From Mycoplana rhizolycopersici (GTDB lineage: Bacteria; Pseudomonadota; Alphaproteobacteria; Rhizobiales; Rhizobiaceae): DNA of 64,000 nucleotides. Below are positions 61,210 through 64,000 of the stretch, piece by piece. Within the stretch, counting starts at the first letter, position 1. Each line of letters begins with the position of its first letter. Both the position numbers and the translations under genes were made by a program. The notes beneath the pieces were generated by a model, which worked only from the letters and a program-made list of their open reading frames with translations, was not told the DNA's origin and did not search any database. The stretch spans positions 1-64,000 of the forward strand of contig NZ_JABXYK010000007.1 of NCBI RefSeq assembly GCF_013378445.1, read 5' to 3'.

Positions 61210-62612
61210 AGGCGCATCAATCCCGTCAACGGCTGCGGCCGGGCCGCGAGCTTGGCAAGGGCAGCCGAGGCGATCCGCGCCGTCAGCGGATCGGCCCGGC
61301 TGGTCAGCACGATCGGCACGCGCGCGCCAAGCACGAGGCCGGCCGCCGTGGCGCCGGCGAAATAGATCAGCTGCTTTGCCAGCATGTTTCCGGCTTCGAG
61401 ATCCGGGACGAGCAGGATGTCGGCCTGCCCGGCGACGGCGGATACGATGCCTTTCGTGCGCGCGGCGTCGGGGCTGATGGCATTGTCGAAGGCGAGCGGC
61501 CCGTCGACGAGCGCGCCGGTGATCTGTCCGCGCGCCGCCATCACCGTCAGTGCGGCGGCGTCCAGCGTGGCGGGCATGGCCGGGTTCACCGTTTCCACGG
61601 CGGCCAGCACGGCCACCTTCGGCTCGGCCATGCCGAGCGCGCGCAGGAGATCGACCGCGTTCTGGCAGATGTCACGTTTCTGCTCCAGCGTCGGCTGTAT
61701 GTTGATCGCAGCGTCGGTGACGATGAGCGGCTTCGGATAGGCGGGGACGTCCATGGCGTAGACGTGGCTGATGCGCCGCTCCGTGCGCAGTCCCCCGGTC
61801 GCCGAGACGACGGCGGCGAGAAGTTCGTCCGTGTGGAGACTGCCCTTGACGAGGACAGCGACCTTGCCGGCAGCGGCAAGTTCGACTGCGCGCGCGGCTG
61901 CTGCGTGGCTGTGCGGTGTGTGTTCGATCGGCATGCCGTCGAGCGAGACGTCGGCGAGTGCCGCCGCGCGGCGGATCTTTTCCTTCGGCCCCACCAGCAG
62001 CGGCTCGAGCAGGCCGGCGCGCCGGACTTCGATCGCACCGAGAATGGCCTCGGGCGAGCAGGGGTGAACGATGGCGGCGGGCAAGGCAGGCGTTTCAGCC
62101 GCAGCCCTGACGAACGCCTCGTAGCGGTCATGGCGGCGCAACGACACGTCGGGCAGCGTGGTGCGTGGCCACTCGATGCTTCGCTCCGGCGCGATCACGG
62201 TTGCCGTGCCCGAAAGAACCTGTTCACCCTTCTGGTTGGTGCAGGTGGTGTCGAGCACGACGATGCGCTTCGCCGGCCGCAGCTCCTTCACCGTGACGCT
62301 GGCAAGGATCGTGTCGCCGATCGAGGCGGGCTTGAGGAATTTGAGCTCCTGGCCGAGATACACCGTTCCGGGGCCGGGCAGCTTCGTGCCGAGCACCGCC
62401 GAGATCAGCGCGCCCGTCCACATGCCGTGTGCGACGATGTGCCCGAACATGTCGGTGCTGGCGAATGCCGCATCCAGATGCGCCGGATTGACGTCTCCAG
62501 AGACCATGGCGAAGAGGTCGATGTCGTCGCGGCCGACGACCCGCGTCAGCGACGCCGTATCTCCCGGGGAGATTTCATTGAATGCCCGGTTCCTGAGAAA
62601 ACCGCCGGTCAT
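61206..62612 (-). CDS. MaoC-like hydratase fused to phosphate acetyl/butyryltransferase
   Basis: 468 residues from the ATG at 62612, with GGAGG six bases upstream; the frame is open further upstream but without support. Residues 10-150 form a MaoC hot-dog domain with the hydratase motif D40-x-N-P-x-H45 (SGDVNPAHLDAAFASTDMFGHIVAHGM). Residues 165-468 form a phosphotransacetylase/phosphotransbutyrylase domain (HPCSPEAILGAIEVRRAGLLEPLLVGP; AGQADILLVPDLEAGNMLAKQL). This fusion is known in alphaproteobacteria and is annotated as bifunctional enoyl-CoA hydratase/phosphate acetyltransferase. It would convert acyl-CoA to acyl phosphate for the following acetate kinase. Confidence 0.92.
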   Translation of the reverse strand: MTGGFLRNRAFNEISPGDTASLTRVVGRDDIDLFAMVSGDVNPAHLDAAFASTDMFGHIVAHGMWTGALISAVLGTKLPGPGTVYLGQELKFLKPASIGDTILASVTVKELRPAKRIVVLDTTCTNQKGEQVLSGTATVIAPERSIEWPRTTLPDVSLRRHDRYEAFVRAAAETPALPAAIVHPCSPEAILGAIEVRRAGLLEPLLVGPKEKIRRAAALADVSLDGMPIEHTPHSHAAAARAVELAAAGKVAVLVKGSLHTDELLAAVVSATGGLRTERRISHVYAMDVPAYPKPLIVTDAAINIQPTLEQKRDICQNAVDLLRALGMAEPKVAVLAAVETVNPAMPATLDAAALTVMAARGQITGALVDGPLAFDNAISPDAARTKGIVSAVAGQADILLVPDLEAGNMLAKQLIYFAGATAAGLVLGARVPIVLTSRADPLTARIASAALAKLAARPQPLTGLMRL

Positions 62613-62824
62613 ATGCGCCTCCGAAATTTTATCCGCCGCAACCGCCCAAAGCAGGTTGCGAACGCAGGCGACGGCGATAACCGATTGCATTTGCATGGTT
62701 TCCGGAAGTTCCGGTATCGTTCGTCCGCGATAGTGCGGCACAACCTGCCTCGGCTCCTGGTTGCCGCAGAAATCGATTGCCACCATCAAACGCTATTCCT
62801 AGTATCGAAGCCGGTCAACCGACG

Positions 62825-62838
62825 TTGACCTTGATCAA
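62825..62838. promoter_or_regulatory. FNR/FixK-type box
   Basis: TTGAC-CTTG-ATCAA, a full match to the FNR/FixK consensus TTGAY-N4-ATCAA. It lies 213 bases upstream of the leftward phosphotransacetylase-acetate kinase operon. On the plus strand it would centre at -41.5 of a start near 62873, suitable for activating rightward transcription towards 63215. It implies induction at low oxygen. Confidence 0.72.
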
Positions 62839-63214
62839 GGCTGGAGAGAGCACCGCACAATAGGTCTTTTGCATCGCATGATTTGAAATTCAGGAGTTTC
62901 TGCAATGACGATCGTGAACGGGATGACGACAGGCCTTCTGGCGGCGGACGGGATTTGCCTGCCACAGCGTTCCGCCCGGAGCCGGGCTGCCCGTGCAACC
63001 TCTGCAGGTGCCGCCACAATGGGCTGCCCCGTCCGTCCGCCTCAATATCCCGCTCCCGTGCGCACGCCGCCGCCGCGCGTGCCTCCATCACGGCGATATC
63101 CGCCCGCTCGGGCCGCCTGAGCCGCTGTTCCCTTGAGGCCGCAGCGGATGTCCGGCTGCGGCTGCTCCAGCCAATAGCCCCGAGCAACGGGCATGACGTG
63201 AAGGATTCCGATTG
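62839..63214. other. Region between FNR box and HlyD-family gene; possible small gene
   Basis: 376 bases. A plus-strand frame 62905-63120 (71 codons, ATG preceded by CAGGAG) ends in a Pro-rich tail and could be a small protein on the FNR-activated transcript, but its codon use and sequence are not convincing. A second frame ending at 63215 is no better. I leave it unassigned. Confidence 0.35.
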
Positions 63215-64000
63215 ATGACCAGGAAGGGTTGGATAGTCGCAGCGCTGGTGGTGGCTGTCGTTGCGGCGGGTGCCTATTACGGCTGGACCAGCCTCACCGC
63301 TTCGCGCCTTCCTGCGGGCATTGCGAGCGGCAACGGTCGCATCGAGGCCGTGGAGATCGACGTCTCCACCAAGATCGCCGGTCGTATTGCCGATATCCTC
63401 GTCGACGAAGGCGATTTCGTCGAAGCGGGGCAGGAGTTGGCGCGGATGGATACCGCCCAGCTGGACGCCCGGCGCCGTCAGGCGGAAGCGGAACTGGCGC
63501 GGGCAAAGATCGGCGTGGAGACGGCGGGAAGCCTGGTCAAGCAGCAGGAAGCTCAGAAGGAGGCCGCCGCCGCCCTGATCGCGCAGCGCGAGGCCGAACT
63601 GGATGCCGCGCTGACACGAAGGAACCGCTCCGAGCAGCTGTTGCGGACGAATACCGTCTCGCAGCAGGTTCTCGACGACGACCGGGCGAACTATCAGGCG
63701 GCGGTTGCAACGGTCGCTGCCGCCAAGGCGCAGCTCGCAGCGGCCGAGGCTGCCGTCAGCACGGCGCAGGCGCAGGTGGTGGACGCGAAGGCCGCAGTCG
63801 AGGCGGCCGAGGCCGCAATCGAGAGCATCGACGCCGACCTGAACGACAGCGTGCTGCGGTCGCCGCGCGCCGGACGCGTCCAGTACCGGGTCGCCCAGCC
63901 GGGCGAGGTGCTTTCCGCCGGCGGTCGCGTCCTGAACCTGGTCGACCTGACTGACGTCTACATGACCTTCTTCCTGCCGACGGAGCAGGCCGGCCGCGTC
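63215..64000 (+). CDS. HlyD-family membrane fusion protein (3' end outside window)
   Basis: At least 262 residues, still open at the window edge. The ATG has AAGGA upstream. An N-terminal membrane helix (IVAALVVAVVAAGAYYGW) is followed by a biotinyl-lipoyl half (SGNGRIEAVEIDVSTKIAGRIADILVDEGDFVEAGQELARMD), a long Ala/Gln-rich coiled-coil hairpin (about 70-205) and the second lipoyl half (LRSPRAGRVQYRVAQPGEVLSAGGRVLNLVDL). It is the periplasmic adaptor of an efflux system, probably of the YbhG/ABC type. Its partner genes would lie to the right. The upstream FNR box suggests low-oxygen control. Confidence 0.9.
   Translation, partial: MTRKGWIVAALVVAVVAAGAYYGWTSLTASRLPAGIASGNGRIEAVEIDVSTKIAGRIADILVDEGDFVEAGQELARMDTAQLDARRRQAEAELARAKIGVETAGSLVKQQEAQKEAAAALIAQREAELDAALTRRNRSEQLLRTNTVSQQVLDDDRANYQAAVATVAAAKAQLAAAEAAVSTAQAQVVDAKAAVEAAEAAIESIDADLNDSVLRSPRAGRVQYRVAQPGEVLSAGGRVLNLVDLTDVYMTFFLPTEQAGRV

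Noticed and set aside
62905-63120. 71-codon plus-strand frame downstream of the FNR box
   Set aside because: Its ATG has a modest ribosome site, but the Pro-rich, low-complexity end and weak codon bias are not enough to call a gene.

Overview
The window is high-G+C chromosomal DNA of an alphaproteobacterium, most likely a member of the Rhizobiales (Rhizobiaceae-like). This rests on the type of cellulose operon (bcsN-bcsA-bcsB plus a TPR gene), a Pha/Mrp antiporter operon with fused A and B subunits, three promoter-like sites of the alphaproteobacterial EcfG (general stress) class, a FixK/FNR-type box before a phosphotransacetylase/acetate kinase pair, and the overall codon style. No phage, insertion sequence or CRISPR array was seen.

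Layout. 1-2700: initiator tRNA with terminator, a gene-poor stretch, then a membrane-anchored TPR protein. 2717-16686: two divergent gene blocks. The first is a leftward four-gene block (83-aa protein, HAD phosphatase, DUF3300, DUF2950) facing a rightward six-gene MoxR/DUF58/DUF4381/BatA/BatB-TPR/BatD operon. The second is a leftward Tat-exported arylsulfatase facing a rightward polytopic membrane protein. An identical 26-bp sequence lies between the divergent genes of both blocks, so the 12 genes may form one envelope-directed regulon. 16852-22109: an autotransporter with an uninterrupted run of 88 Asp-Gly dipeptides, an unrecognised probable alpha/alpha-barrel protein and a small partner. 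22382-24334: a chemoreceptor.

24498-36191: a catabolic island on the minus strand (dimethylglycine/sarcosine dehydrogenase-like flavoprotein, MarR regulator, 3-hydroxyisobutyrate dehydrogenase-like enzyme, choline dehydrogenase-like GMC oxidoreductase and a complete Liv-type ABC importer) with a divergent LysR regulator. 36240-42264: phaG-F-E-D-C-AB cation/proton antiporter operon with overlapping genes. 42536-44370: a purine/ureide pair (ureidoglycine aminohydrolase and XdhC). 44504-52645: cellulose synthesis operon without an endoglucanase gene. 53024-53611: J-domain protein.

53627-59923: stress region. The prkA-yeaH-spoVR operon and two small unknown genes each have a GGAAC-N16/17-CGTT promoter. 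60016-62612: phosphotransacetylase fusion and acetate kinase, with a perfect FNR/FixK box about 210 bases upstream that could also serve the rightward HlyD-family gene cut by the right edge of the window. All family calls come from reading motifs by eye; no database search was run.
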